Source: JAFEDN01 sp963712715 (GTDB taxonomy: Bacteria; Pseudomonadota; Gammaproteobacteria; Coxiellales; Coxiellaceae). From it: a stretch of DNA of 64,000 nucleotides. Within the stretch, counting starts at the first letter, position 1; each line of letters begins with the position of its first letter. The position numbers were made by a program, and so were the translations under genes. Where the stretch lies: assembly GCA_963712715.1 (NCBI GenBank), contig CAVQJI010000054.1, positions 74,251 through 138,250 on the forward strand, in the 5' to 3' direction. Of the stretch, positions 1-8,925 are shown piece by piece. Below the pieces are notes generated by a model, which did no database searches, was not told the origin of the DNA, and saw only the letters and a list, made by a program, of their open reading frames with translations.

Positions 1-856
1 ATCACTTTGTGGACTCTGGCCGTCATTATCCAAACACAGGACAATATTTTGATGGGTTTTGGCCGGATCGATGTTTTTAAAATTGGATTTACCCAGGGTA
101 ATCCGCACATCCGCACCCCCCAAAGCCTGATAAACGCTCAGGGCGGTTTCGGGGCCTTCGGCCAGATAAGTGACCCCCTGGCTGACCGGCGCTTTGCCCC
201 AGGGTTGTAGCGCAACCGATCCTTGAGAAGGGCGGCCCCAGGTTTGTTTTTTCACTTCGACATCCGCCTTTTGAGCGGTGTCTTTATCCAGAAAAATGGC
301 CTGTACCGCCTGCACCTGATGGGCGCTGTCTTTCGCCACCACCAACAGAGCCGGATTTACACTTTCATTCCGGCGCGAATAAATGCCCGGATGAAAACGC
401 ACGCTGTCAGGAAATTTATCCAACGCAATGCCGCGATGCTCCCTTAAATAGCGTTCCGCCAAAGTACCTGCCACGGGTCGGCTTTCTTTCGCCAGCCGCC
501 GCGCATAGTTAAGGCTGCGCTGTTGTTCCGGGGTGAGGGTATGAGAGGCTGCTGGCGGCGATTTCGCGGATTTAGGCGGGGAAGCCAGGGCGCTATCCTG
601 GACGGCAGATATCCGCTGAAGAAGTCCCTAGAATTTTTAAAGCCTCCTGCAACACCACCCGAAAATCCCGCCGCTTATCCAGATCTTTTTTGAAGGCGAT
701 TAAGTCCAACAGATGGCCACCTTCACCGGTTTGAAAGTCATGCCATAACCCTCGTTTGTCGCCGTTCAGGGTGATCACCAGGCTGCCCTGTTTACTGCCA
801 TAACGGTACTGGCCGCCCATCTTGGTTTTCGGTTCACCCAATAATTGCTCCACCAC
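1..856 (-). pseudogene. traI: TraI C-terminal primase/Toprim region, broken, runs off the window edge
   Basis: This is the 3' part of the relaxase-helicase gene and it continues beyond position 1. The frame 593-856 contains GLWHDFQTGEGGHLLDLI, a motif typical of the primase-like region at the C-terminus of large TraI/MobA proteins. After a frame change near 593 the minus strand stays open to position 1 with segments such as LAERYLREHRGI, YLAEGPETALSVYQALGG and ILCLDNDG-like text, which match the DUF7146/Toprim arrangement (a Glu in the EGPET motif and an Asp pair in LDNDG). The likely role is priming of the transferred strand. At least one indel separates the two frames, so it is not translatable as one protein as it stands. 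Confidence 0.75.
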
Positions 857-962
857 GGACTCCGCCTGATCGGTTAAAAATTGACTGATCCGCTGAGCAT
901 CCAGCCGAGGGGGTGGTGTGGGTTTTGTTTTGATCGACCCGGATTGGATGGTGAGTTTATTT

Positions 963-1956
963 TCAGGATGATTTTGATTTTCTTGATTGTCTTTCGGGCT
1001 GGGAAATCGTTAAACGCCAGGCATCGGGATTCTCTGACGTACCCATCCCCGGAGCCGCCGCTTCATCCGGATAAAAGGCCTTCGACACGATCCGATCATA
1101 GCCCCGGCGGTCTTGAGAAATTTCAGGGTTCTGACCTGAAGATGACGACGGTGGGGTTGATGAAGTGGGAATTTCCCCGACCGCTTCCAGCGCACTGGAT
1201 TTACGGCCTGGATTATTTTGGATGGCTTGAAGTAATCGTTCTTTATCGTCGGTATACAAGGTCACCTGATGGGTGGCTCGGGTAAGGACAACTAATAACG
1301 ACCGCTGGCTGGTGAGTTGCGGGCGGTAACTTTCCGCATTGATCAATACTTCGGTGATGGTTTTTCCCTGCGCACCATAACCCGTGATCGCATAAGCATG
1401 ATCCCAATGTTGCAGACGGTGATTAGTGCTGACCAGTTCAATCGGATTGCCCATCGGCGTTAGCCCCTGATCGGTTAATTGCAATGAACGGACGATGATT
1501 TTAGCCGGATCGATGGGCGGCTTTTGAGGCAAAGTCTTCCCGGTTTCACCAGCGGCTGCGGCAACTGGTATGGGGTTCCTGGGTTTTTGACGGCAAGATC
1601 ACTGCTTCCACCCGCGCCACCTCCGGGCTGAGCAGCCCCAACGCCTCATCCGTCCGCGTCCAGCGGATTAAATCGCCGACCATCAATTCCCGGCGCTCGA
1701 TCTCATAGACTTCCACCCCGGCCCGCCTGCCGCTTTGGTAGGGTTGGGGCTTCCACAGCACCGGATCGGAGCCGGGACGCTCCAGTTGCAGGCGCTGCCC
1801 TTTGGGGGTGATACCCGCCACTGTCCAGTATTCCCCTTTATGAATGCCGCCGGACTGACTGACATTAAACCGCAGAATATCCCCGACATGATAAAACCCT
1901 ACCTGGCTGCGCTCAATTTCGCTTAAGCGCCGGGACACTAAAATATCGGTGGTCAA
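963..1956 (-). pseudogene. traI: TraI fragment: tail of the second helicase domain, two frames
   Basis: Two adjacent minus-strand frames (1546-1956 and 963-1532) continue the TraI helicase. The first has the beta-rich text typical of the SH3-like insertion between helicase motifs (GDILRFNVSQSGG, GDLIRW). The second carries the C-terminal RecD-like motifs: HAYAITGYGAQGKT resembles motif V and LLVVLTRATHQVTLY resembles motif VI with the conserved arginine. The stretch 1957-2262 also encodes TraI residues but needs several frame changes. It is a decayed part of the same gene as the relaxase at 4747-6039. Confidence 0.75.
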
Positions 1957-2262
1957 ACGAGGCCCTGAGAGTTCACCTCAAGGATTAACCCTTCCCGAAC
2001 CAAATCATTCTGCATAACCCGATCCTCGTTACCAAAGGTGATGATCTGGGTCTGCGCCCGCCTCACGACATCCCGACTGACGTAATCCTCGGCGATGAGA
2101 GCCATTCGCTCGGCGCGGTTATCCTGGCGCTTGTTTTCATCATCGATAAAACCACCGACCTCAATGATGCGATTTTCCAGAATCTTAAAGACCCTGCGAG
2201 AAATCTTTTTGATAGACGGCTTGTACCGCGGCTTGCAGGGTTTCTTCCTTTTGCCGGGTAAT

Positions 2263-2826
2263 CTAGGTCAAATGCACGACTGATAACCCGACCCGCTGTA
2301 AGATTTCAAAGGGTTTGCCGGAATCAACCGACGTATATTGATGGATATCGCCCACCAACATGCCCGAAGCATCCAGATGAATCAGGGCTTTGATAAAATC
2401 ACACAAGCGTTGATTCGACACCATGGACGATTCATCAACCACAATACAGCGGCCTCGATAGGCTTCCGGCGTGAGCTTGCCGGCGGCGACATTCAATAAA
2501 AACCGGTCCAGCGTGTAACCGGCTAATGCACGGCCTCGAATTTCTTTGACGGCGGCATGGGTCGGCGCTAAGCACAATAAAGCCTGCTGGCCTTCCTGCA
2601 AGGCCCCCTGAATGTGCTGTAACTGTTCGATATGTTGCAGCAGGGTGGTTTTACCCGTGCCGGCAAAACCCTGTAAGAGCACGATGCGGTCGGTTTGCAC
2701 CGCCAGTTCCCGTAACACCCGGGCGTGTTCTTCACTGGCGGGGGTTTTATCTAAATAAGCGTTAACCCCCTCCAGGGACATTCTGGGCGGCAAGGCCCCG
2801 CGGCCTTGCTGGGCCAAGCGTAACAA
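2263..2826 (-). CDS. traI: TraI fragment: active-type RecD-like helicase domain
   Basis: This frame encodes the ATPase core of the second TraI helicase. A Walker A motif GFAGTGKTT is followed by CLAPTHAAVKEIRGRALAGYT (motif Ia and the Thr/Ala-rich strand), a Walker B motif VVDESSMVS with the catalytic Glu, and a motif III-like VGDIHQYTSVDSGKPF. These are the hallmarks of the superfamily 1B helicase that unwinds plasmid DNA 5' to 3' during conjugation. Upstream text in frame 2762-3151 joins it after an indel near 2820; downstream coding continues in other frames toward 1956. It is a part of one broken gene, not an independent gene. Confidence 0.8.
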   Translation of the reverse strand: MLRLAQQGRGALPPRMSLEGVNAYLDKTPASEEHARVLRELAVQTDRIVLLQGFAGTGKTTLLQHIEQLQHIQGALQEGQQALLCLAPTHAAVKEIRGRALAGYTLDRFLLNVAAGKLTPEAYRGRCIVVDESSMVSNQRLCDFIKALIHLDASGMLVGDIHQYTSVDSGKPFEILQRVGLSVVHLT

Positions 2827-3314
2827 TTTCTTTTTCCAGCGTCAGCGCCTCACGGGTGGTCCAGCGCGTACCATTCTCAGAATACACGCCCCGGATTAAT
2901 TCGCCCTGTTTTTCCGCCTGAAGGATTGCTTGCTGTAACGCTTTTTGATTGACCCGGCCCAAGACATGGGATAACGCCACGGTCATGACTTCCTTGTGCT
3001 CAAAAGCCGCTTCTTTTTCACTGAGATAGGCTAAGGCATACTGCACCGCTTCTTTCGCCGCGAGTGCGGTAGCGTCAGCCCGGGAGAGCGATAAGGAAGC
3101 CTCGGGGAATCGTTGTAAGGCGTTTTGAACGGCGGTTTCTAACAGCCGCAAATAATCTGCCGTTGAACGGGATACTCACTTTGGCATCAGAGGCGGGATG
3201 GTTTAATAGAGCCTCTATTGCCGTTAATTTATCGCCGGTGTGTTTTTCCAGCGTTTTAAGCAATTGGGTGCTGTTTTCCGTATAAATCCACGCCTGTTGA
3301 CCCGCCTGCGCCAA
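2762..3314 (-). pseudogene. traI: TraI fragment: linker between the two helicase domains
   Basis: Two overlapping minus-strand frames (3075-3314 and 2762-3151) carry the segment between the vestigial and the active TraI helicases. The text AQAGQQAWIYTENSTQLLKTLEKHTG and AKEAVQYALAYLSEKEAAF (given here in part) is strongly TraI-like, as is the HxLGR and GELIRG pattern. The frame change falls near 3150. The upstream boundary is an in-frame TAA at 3318-3320 directly after RAFY; the reading frame continues unchanged beyond it, so this lesion is a nonsense codon rather than an indel. Confidence 0.7.
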
Positions 3315-3317
3315 CAG

Positions 3318-4790
3318 TTAATAAAAAGCGCGTTGATGACTTTGGCGGGATTGGCTGTTTTGATAGGCAATGACGATATCCGGATGCCGATGGGAAGCCT
3401 GTAGCGGCGTTAAGGCAATGCCATAATCCCAATGCCGCGACGACATCTCCGATAACTTCCAGCGCGGCAATGTTTTGCCGGATTCATGGCGCAGAGTCAG
3501 ATGATGTTCGGTGACGGCGGTCACGATCACCCGATCTCCTTTGACCAACCCATGGGCTTTGTTGGAACGATGGCACAGTAATGTATCACCGACCGCAATG
3601 GCTCGGGTTTTTTCATCAAACACTTCGATGGAACCTTCAGGAGACTTATCCGGATTCCAGCGGTGAATCCGGCCTTTTTTATCCCGGCTGTTTTTCAGCA
3701 GTAATTCATTATTTTTTTGATCGATTTTTTCAATCCGGCAATAATCGCCTCGGTGCACCCGCAAAGCCCGATCCTCCTGGTGGAATCGGATCCACTGGCC
3801 GGTGGCATAATGACGTGCCGTGTGTTGTTCCGCTAATCGAACATAATGCGGCAATAACACCGTCAGGGAAATTTCATTTTTTGGGTTTTTGTCGATTTCT
3901 CCGCGAATTTTCAATGCGTCACGAATGGCGACATTTAACTCATGCGCGACCGCTTGCGTCGGAGCTAAAACCACAGTGCGTGTTCGTTCTTCAGGAGATA
4001 ATCCCGCCACTTGAGCCGCCATGACCGTATGGCGTTGTTCCCGGTCTTCGATGGAAATCAGGCGTTGGCCGATCTGCTCAAATGCGGCCACGATGTTTTT
4101 TTGTAAGGAATGGGTAATCGCTGTTTTTAAGGGATCGGATGGTTTAAGTGGTTGGCCGGTTAATTCAGCCGCCAATAGGCCATGAGCCAATAATTGCGTT
4201 AAAGGCGTGCCGGCGCGCCAGGTTAAGGTGGACTGCGGATCACCGATGAACACGACGTATCCGTCACTGCGTTGCACTTGGGATCGGAGTTCGCAAACTT
4301 GTCGAGAAGATAATTGAGTGGCGTTATCCACAAAGATCATCGGTTTTTTAGGCGCAGGGAGATGGTGCTGCACCCAGGACTCCAGTCGCGAAGGGGTTTC
4401 CTGACTTTTCCTCAAATAACTAAAAACGGTGTCAAATTGTTTATTGTCAAACAGTCGTTGCAGCCATTCGCGCAGATTCGTCGGCGCTTTTTGAATCTGT
4501 TTTTGTAGTTCAACCGTCTCTGCCTGTTTGGAGGTTAACAAAATCGGTTGATAGCCGCCGATTTTGGCTAACGTCATCATCGGTTCGATGAGATGGGTTT
4601 TTCCCGAACCGGTGGGGCCGGTTAATGCCATGAGCTGTCGATCACTGGAAAATAAGGTGCGAATGGCCTGTTGCTGCTCGCGAGTTAAATCATGATGTTG
4701 CTGCAAAAAAGTTTTCAATAAGGAGGCTTCAATGATCGGTTGACCACTAGAGATGCGGTTGATTAATCGTTTGCAATAACGCTTTTTCAT
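3318..4790 (-). CDS. traI: TraI fragment: first, probably ATPase-dead helicase-like domain
   Basis: This 490-residue frame is the central part of TraI. It has a good Walker A motif (GPTGSGKTH, about residues 57-65), but the Walker B position reads IFVDNATQL, with Asn where the catalytic Glu is expected. In F TraI the first of two helicase-like domains has lost ATPase activity and serves in single-strand DNA binding and translocation signalling; the same role is inferred here. The C-terminal half has the SH3-like insertion and ends at the motif-rich segment SHQRAFY followed by TAA. It overlaps the relaxase frame at 4747-4790, where an indel separates the two. Confidence 0.8.
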   Translation of the reverse strand: MKKRYCKRLINRISSGQPIIEASLLKTFLQQHHDLTREQQQAIRTLFSSDRQLMALTGPTGSGKTHLIEPMMTLAKIGGYQPILLTSKQAETVELQKQIQKAPTNLREWLQRLFDNKQFDTVFSYLRKSQETPSRLESWVQHHLPAPKKPMIFVDNATQLSSRQVCELRSQVQRSDGYVVFIGDPQSTLTWRAGTPLTQLLAHGLLAAELTGQPLKPSDPLKTAITHSLQKNIVAAFEQIGQRLISIEDREQRHTVMAAQVAGLSPEERTRTVVLAPTQAVAHELNVAIRDALKIRGEIDKNPKNEISLTVLLPHYVRLAEQHTARHYATGQWIRFHQEDRALRVHRGDYCRIEKIDQKNNELLLKNSRDKKGRIHRWNPDKSPEGSIEVFDEKTRAIAVGDTLLCHRSNKAHGLVKGDRVIVTAVTEHHLTLRHESGKTLPRWKLSEMSSRHWDYGIALTPLQASHRHPDIVIAYQNSQSRQSHQRAFY

Positions 4791-6039
4791 AACCTAACAA
4801 AGCCGGCGTGGTAAACTGTCGCTCGCCTTTGTCATCACCCGTGATCGGAATGAGCTCCCCGGAGCGTTGTACGGCTTGCAAGGCGGGAATCAGCGCCGAT
4901 ACCGGCACATCGCCCATACCGTAATAAATGGCGCGAGTGAGTAATTCGGTTTCTTTTAACGCCACCTGCGTTTCAGATAGATGCGCCATGGCTTCTTTGA
5001 TCGCGCATTGCGCTTTTTCCAGCGTTTCAACCGATATCGGTTGGGCTTGCTCCGGAGAGGATAGCGTCCCGGCAGCTTGCTGCCGGGATTGCGCGACTAC
5101 CTCTCGCACTTCTTCAAAGGCCAGTACGCCACACAAAGCGGCCCGGGTTTCCCACAGGGTTTTTAAGGTTCGCTGGTCAATGGCTTGCTTGGCGCGACGG
5201 GTTTTGAGCGTGGCTAATTCGGCGGCTTTGGCGCCCGACAAGCCGTGGGATTCTAAATACGCTTCAATGTCCCGGCGGCGTTGGGAGAACGTGGCCAGAC
5301 TTTCCCGCGAAATCCCGGCGATTTCAAAAAATCCGTGTGCGCCGGTTTTTTCGACGGTATAGCCGCGTTGCTGCAATTCATACGCGAGTTCCGCGCGAAA
5401 TAACGCGCCATAATATTTTTGATGATGACGCACGGCCTCTAAAAAACCATCCGGTGTATCCGGGGTATCCTGCGCATAATGACCGAGTTTGGAAGCCAAA
5501 GATCGCCACTGGCCGTCTTGACGCAGGGTGGCGTTCATCACCACACAATGGGTGTGGAGTTGCGGGTCACCTTCCCGCGAAATATCATGTAAAAATCGCG
5601 CCACGACTAAGTTACCCGTGCGCTCCACTTTTAAAACATCGCCTTTTCTGACACGAGTTTTAGCCTGCTCCCGTTCAATCCCTTCCAGCACACGATCCGT
5701 GGCGGTTTCGATGGCTTTAAAAATCCGCTCATCTTCACCCAATAACGCTAAAATCGATACGGACTTGGGGACGCTGAAGGTTAAATCAAACCCGGGGCGA
5801 TGAATGATTTCACCATCGACTTTTTTTCCCAACTGTTGACCGCTGGGTAAATGACCCTGTAATAAAGCGGTAAATTGTTTGGAATCCACAGCGCCGGAAA
5901 GTCCTAATGCCGCCGCGCCTTTTCCCCACCATTGACTGTGTTCCTGCGCTAAAGAATTACCTTCGGTGTAATAATTATCCTGACCTAAAAAATAATGCGC
6001 GGCCTGTTCGACATTTTTGATGATTTTAGTGGATAGCAT
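4747..6039 (-). CDS. traI: TraI N-terminal TrwC-type relaxase (MobF)
   Basis: The first 430 residues of the conjugative relaxase, which nicks the origin of transfer and stays covalently bound to the 5' end. Candidate nucleophile tyrosines sit at Y16 and at the pair Y23-Y24, matching the spacing of the multi-Tyr cluster of MobF relaxases. The metal-binding histidine triad is visible as DPQLHTHCVVMN, and the GFDLTFSVPKSVS motif is characteristic of TrwC relaxases. The frame ends shortly after LLQTINQPHL, where an indel shifts coding into the 3318-4790 frame. It lies 34 bases downstream of traD, as in F-like operons. The relaxase domain itself is undamaged and might still fold. Confidence 0.9.
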   Translation of the reverse strand: MLSTKIIKNVEQAAHYFLGQDNYYTEGNSLAQEHSQWWGKGAAALGLSGAVDSKQFTALLQGHLPSGQQLGKKVDGEIIHRPGFDLTFSVPKSVSILALLGEDERIFKAIETATDRVLEGIEREQAKTRVRKGDVLKVERTGNLVVARFLHDISREGDPQLHTHCVVMNATLRQDGQWRSLASKLGHYAQDTPDTPDGFLEAVRHHQKYYGALFRAELAYELQQRGYTVEKTGAHGFFEIAGISRESLATFSQRRRDIEAYLESHGLSGAKAAELATLKTRRAKQAIDQRTLKTLWETRAALCGVLAFEEVREVVAQSRQQAAGTLSSPEQAQPISVETLEKAQCAIKEAMAHLSETQVALKETELLTRAIYYGMGDVPVSALIPALQAVQRSGELIPITGDDKGERQFTTPALLGYEKALLQTINQPHL

Positions 6040-6073
6040 GACAGGTTCTCCCGGGTTTTATCTTTGTCTTTCA

Positions 6074-8053
6074 TCAACCGATTTCATCACAACTCGCCAA
6101 TTCGGGATCCACGGACTTCTCTGGAAGAACATCTTCTCTGCGGGGAGCCGTATCGGTTGGAGCAACTTTTGTTTCCAGGGTGGGTTGACTGTTAGGGCTT
6201 GAGCCAGATTCCACGGGGACACTTTGCGCCGGATTAACCACTGATGCAGTGGCCGGTGAAGCAGCGGGATCTCCCGAGCCATGACCGGCAGCCGACAGCT
6301 TTTCCATTTCCCGCAATAACGGATCGGGTTCAAACGCACGTAAGAGAAATCCCATTTGTGATGGCTTGCGGTTAAAAGGCTGCATGTGTAATTGGGTAAT
6401 GGGATAGTCTCCCGGTACGCGGACATAACACATCAGGTTATTGAGTTGCAAAATTTCAGAGGCCGACACGACCGGCTTTTGGACTTCAATTTTCTGAATG
6501 GAAACACCGTCACGAATGGTATTGGCTCCATACGAAATCCCTTCGCGGACTTCTTCAATGACCGTTTCGCCCAGATTTTTTGACGACCACAGGGCAATCT
6601 CGGGATCCGGTGCACGAAACATAAATCGCGTGCTTAACGAGGATGAAATTTCCCGCCCGCCTTCAAAACCATAAGTTTTGGCCAATTGCGCCGCACTTTG
6701 CACCCCAATCACAAAACAGCCGCCAAATTTACGGGCTTCGGCCAATCCGCTGGTCAAATAGGGCAATTGTTGCAGACTTCCCAGTTCATCCAAAATCACC
6801 CAGATCCGGCGCTTGGGATCCATTGGCAAACTCAGCAGTGCATTCACCGCAATATCCAGCCAGGCCGAGATCAGCGGTTTAAGGGACTCGTGGCGATCAC
6901 CCGTGGAACTGATAAACAACCATTCCGCAGCGCCCTCATGGTGGATCCATTGCCGAATGGAAAAGGGATCGTTTTCATCGCGGATATAACACAGTGATTT
7001 TAAATACGTCGCCAACACGGATTTAATCGAAATCGCGGTTTTTTCAGTTTTTTCGGACATGAGGCTTTCTGCTTCCGTACCCTTCAATAATTCCTGTAAC
7101 TGTCCGACATTGGAAGTCAGTAACGTTTTCAATAACGGCAAAATTTTGGCACGGGGGTCCCGGTGCAGGCGAGACGTGGCGGCGGCAAAAATGGTGCGGG
7201 CGGCGTTGACCCAGAAAGGGTCTTGCGCCGTGGCCGCCATCGGAATTAAGGCCGCTGCCAGATTCTCATAATCGGTTTTATCCCGGCATTCCCCCCAGAT
7301 GCTCCAGTCTGCTCCACGTTGATCCAGGGGATTCAGTAACTTGTCCTGATCCGGCTGGTAAAACTGACTGACCAGGCTACAACTTTTATCGTAGACGATG
7401 GCGCGCTCACCCCGTTCACGAATATGATCCAGTAATTCTTTAATTACCGTGGATTTTCCGGTGCCGGTGGTGCCGTGTATCAGGATATGTTGTAATTCAG
7501 CGTCTTTAGGCAGTGGCAGGCGTTCCCGGCCAAAGACCAGATGAGAAGCGCCACTCTTCCCGGCCGCAATTTTTTGCGTGACCACCGCAGCGTCACACAA
7601 TCGATCCCCTTTGAGGGGTTTATTAGCGGTATAGGCTTCACCCCGTCTTTTCAGCCAAATTAACACGCCCATCACGGATAATATCCAAACGATCAACCCC
7701 ACCCATAAACTATGGTGAGCAGCGACCTCCAATAGCGCGACACTCTTTTGAACAAATGGCGCTGACAAAATTTGCCCAACCGTCGCGGTCATGGTTTCTT
7801 CGCTGGGAAAGACAAACTTTTGTTTGGAATGGCTGTTAAAAAAGAACCCATGAAATTCAGCTAACAGCCATTGCCAACCCATCCATCGATCCTCCCGGCG
7901 GGTGGTCAGAAAAAACCAGTTGACCGCCACTAAAGGCACTATCGGTAACAGCCAGAAAGCGACTTTTTGCAACACCTGTCCCATCATGCGCAAATTATGC
8001 AAAATGACCTGACCGCCGCGGGTCATTTGCTTGATGCGTCCTTTTTTAATCAT
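6074..8053 (-). CDS. traD: TraD type IV coupling protein
   Basis: Intact 659-residue coupling ATPase that links the relaxosome to the mating channel. Two N-terminal membrane segments (about residues 30-50 and 115-135) precede the motor. Walker A is HGTTGTGKST and Walker B is IWVILDELGS; the text AEARKFGGCFVIGVQS matches the conserved TraD/VirD4 motor strand. The C-terminal 60 residues are Pro/Ser/Glu-rich, as expected for the relaxosome-contacting tail. It stands directly upstream of traI. It is one of the few long tra genes without a frameshift. Confidence 0.92.
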   Translation of the reverse strand: MIKKGRIKQMTRGGQVILHNLRMMGQVLQKVAFWLLPIVPLVAVNWFFLTTRREDRWMGWQWLLAEFHGFFFNSHSKQKFVFPSEETMTATVGQILSAPFVQKSVALLEVAAHHSLWVGLIVWILSVMGVLIWLKRRGEAYTANKPLKGDRLCDAAVVTQKIAAGKSGASHLVFGRERLPLPKDAELQHILIHGTTGTGKSTVIKELLDHIRERGERAIVYDKSCSLVSQFYQPDQDKLLNPLDQRGADWSIWGECRDKTDYENLAAALIPMAATAQDPFWVNAARTIFAAATSRLHRDPRAKILPLLKTLLTSNVGQLQELLKGTEAESLMSEKTEKTAISIKSVLATYLKSLCYIRDENDPFSIRQWIHHEGAAEWLFISSTGDRHESLKPLISAWLDIAVNALLSLPMDPKRRIWVILDELGSLQQLPYLTSGLAEARKFGGCFVIGVQSAAQLAKTYGFEGGREISSSLSTRFMFRAPDPEIALWSSKNLGETVIEEVREGISYGANTIRDGVSIQKIEVQKPVVSASEILQLNNLMCYVRVPGDYPITQLHMQPFNRKPSQMGFLLRAFEPDPLLREMEKLSAAGHGSGDPAASPATASVVNPAQSVPVESGSSPNSQPTLETKVAPTDTAPRREDVLPEKSVDPELASCDEIG

Positions 8054-8181
8054 ACTTAAACCTCGTCAATAACCTGTTGAAAAAACTTGACAATGTCATC
8101 CTTTTTGATAGCATTAAATAATAAAAAAAGCGCCTTAAATAGGCCATAATGGATAGGAACATTCCTTTCAGGGAGGGCAAA

Positions 8182-8925
8182 ATGACTCAAAGCAATACCC
8201 ACATCCATCAGTTGGAAACGGTTTTTTTTAAATTGATGGATACCGATCATATTTTTATTCCACAAAACAAAAAATGCTGGCTGATTGCCCTGACCATCGG
8301 TCTGGTGATTTTTGGTTTGTTGTGTTACACCGCTCATCATGGATTAAGTCCTTTTGACATATTCGCTTACGCCTTATTCAGCCTCGTGACAGGAGACTGG
8401 ATACTCACCTTAAGCCAATTTTTCCTATGGTTGGTATTTGTATACCGCTGCAAGAAAATGAAGTCCTTTATCCATATCCACGCTCCTCTCGTTATCAAAG
8501 CCTTGAAAAAAACACGGCGATGGTTAATCCAATTATCTGCCTCCACTGTTTTGCTCCCATTCGGTTTTTTCGTTTTATTAGCACAACGTCGCTATGAAGA
8601 CGGTACGCTACCCATCATCGACTTCGGTGACTTTTTTTTATGCCTGATGTTTAGCTTTTTTTTAGCATTCGCCTTCTTTCTTCTGATCACCGCTTTTGTA
8701 GGATTCGTTTTACGCATTACTCTTTTCCCAAAACGTCCTCAAAAGTATTCGTCGAATTCATCCTATTTTTTAGGAGATAATCACCCATTGACTCACGGCA
8801 CAATTTTTGAAGAAGAGGAATACGATCTGGCTGCTCAACTTCGAGAAAATTGGAATCATGACCCTATGAATCCCGGTAGTGCAGAATATCAATCTACTTA
8901 TCGACATTGGAATCATGATGATTAG
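8182..8925 (+). CDS. Polytopic membrane protein in the traG-traD gap, opposite strand
   Basis: A 247-residue protein with four or five hydrophobic segments (for example IALTIGLVIFGLLCYTA and FLCLMFSFFLAFAFFLLITA) and a charged C-terminal tail. The start at 8182 is preferred because GGAGGG precedes it at good spacing; an upstream ATG at 8149 lacks such a site. It is encoded against the tra operon and its 3' end overlaps the 3' end of traG (8894). In F plasmids the traG-traD interval holds traS, the inner-membrane entry-exclusion protein, so an exclusion role is a positional guess. No family was recognised. Confidence 0.6.
   Translation: MTQSNTHIHQLETVFFKLMDTDHIFIPQNKKCWLIALTIGLVIFGLLCYTAHHGLSPFDIFAYALFSLVTGDWILTLSQFFLWLVFVYRCKKMKSFIHIHAPLVIKALKKTRRWLIQLSASTVLLPFGFFVLLAQRRYEDGTLPIIDFGDFFLCLMFSFFLAFAFFLLITAFVGFVLRITLFPKRPQKYSSNSSYFLGDNHPLTHGTIFEEEEYDLAAQLRENWNHDPMNPGSAEYQSTYRHWNHDD

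Noticed and set aside
8056..8340. Minus-strand ORF beside traD
   Set aside because: Complementary to the start of the better supported plus-strand membrane gene at 8182-8925.
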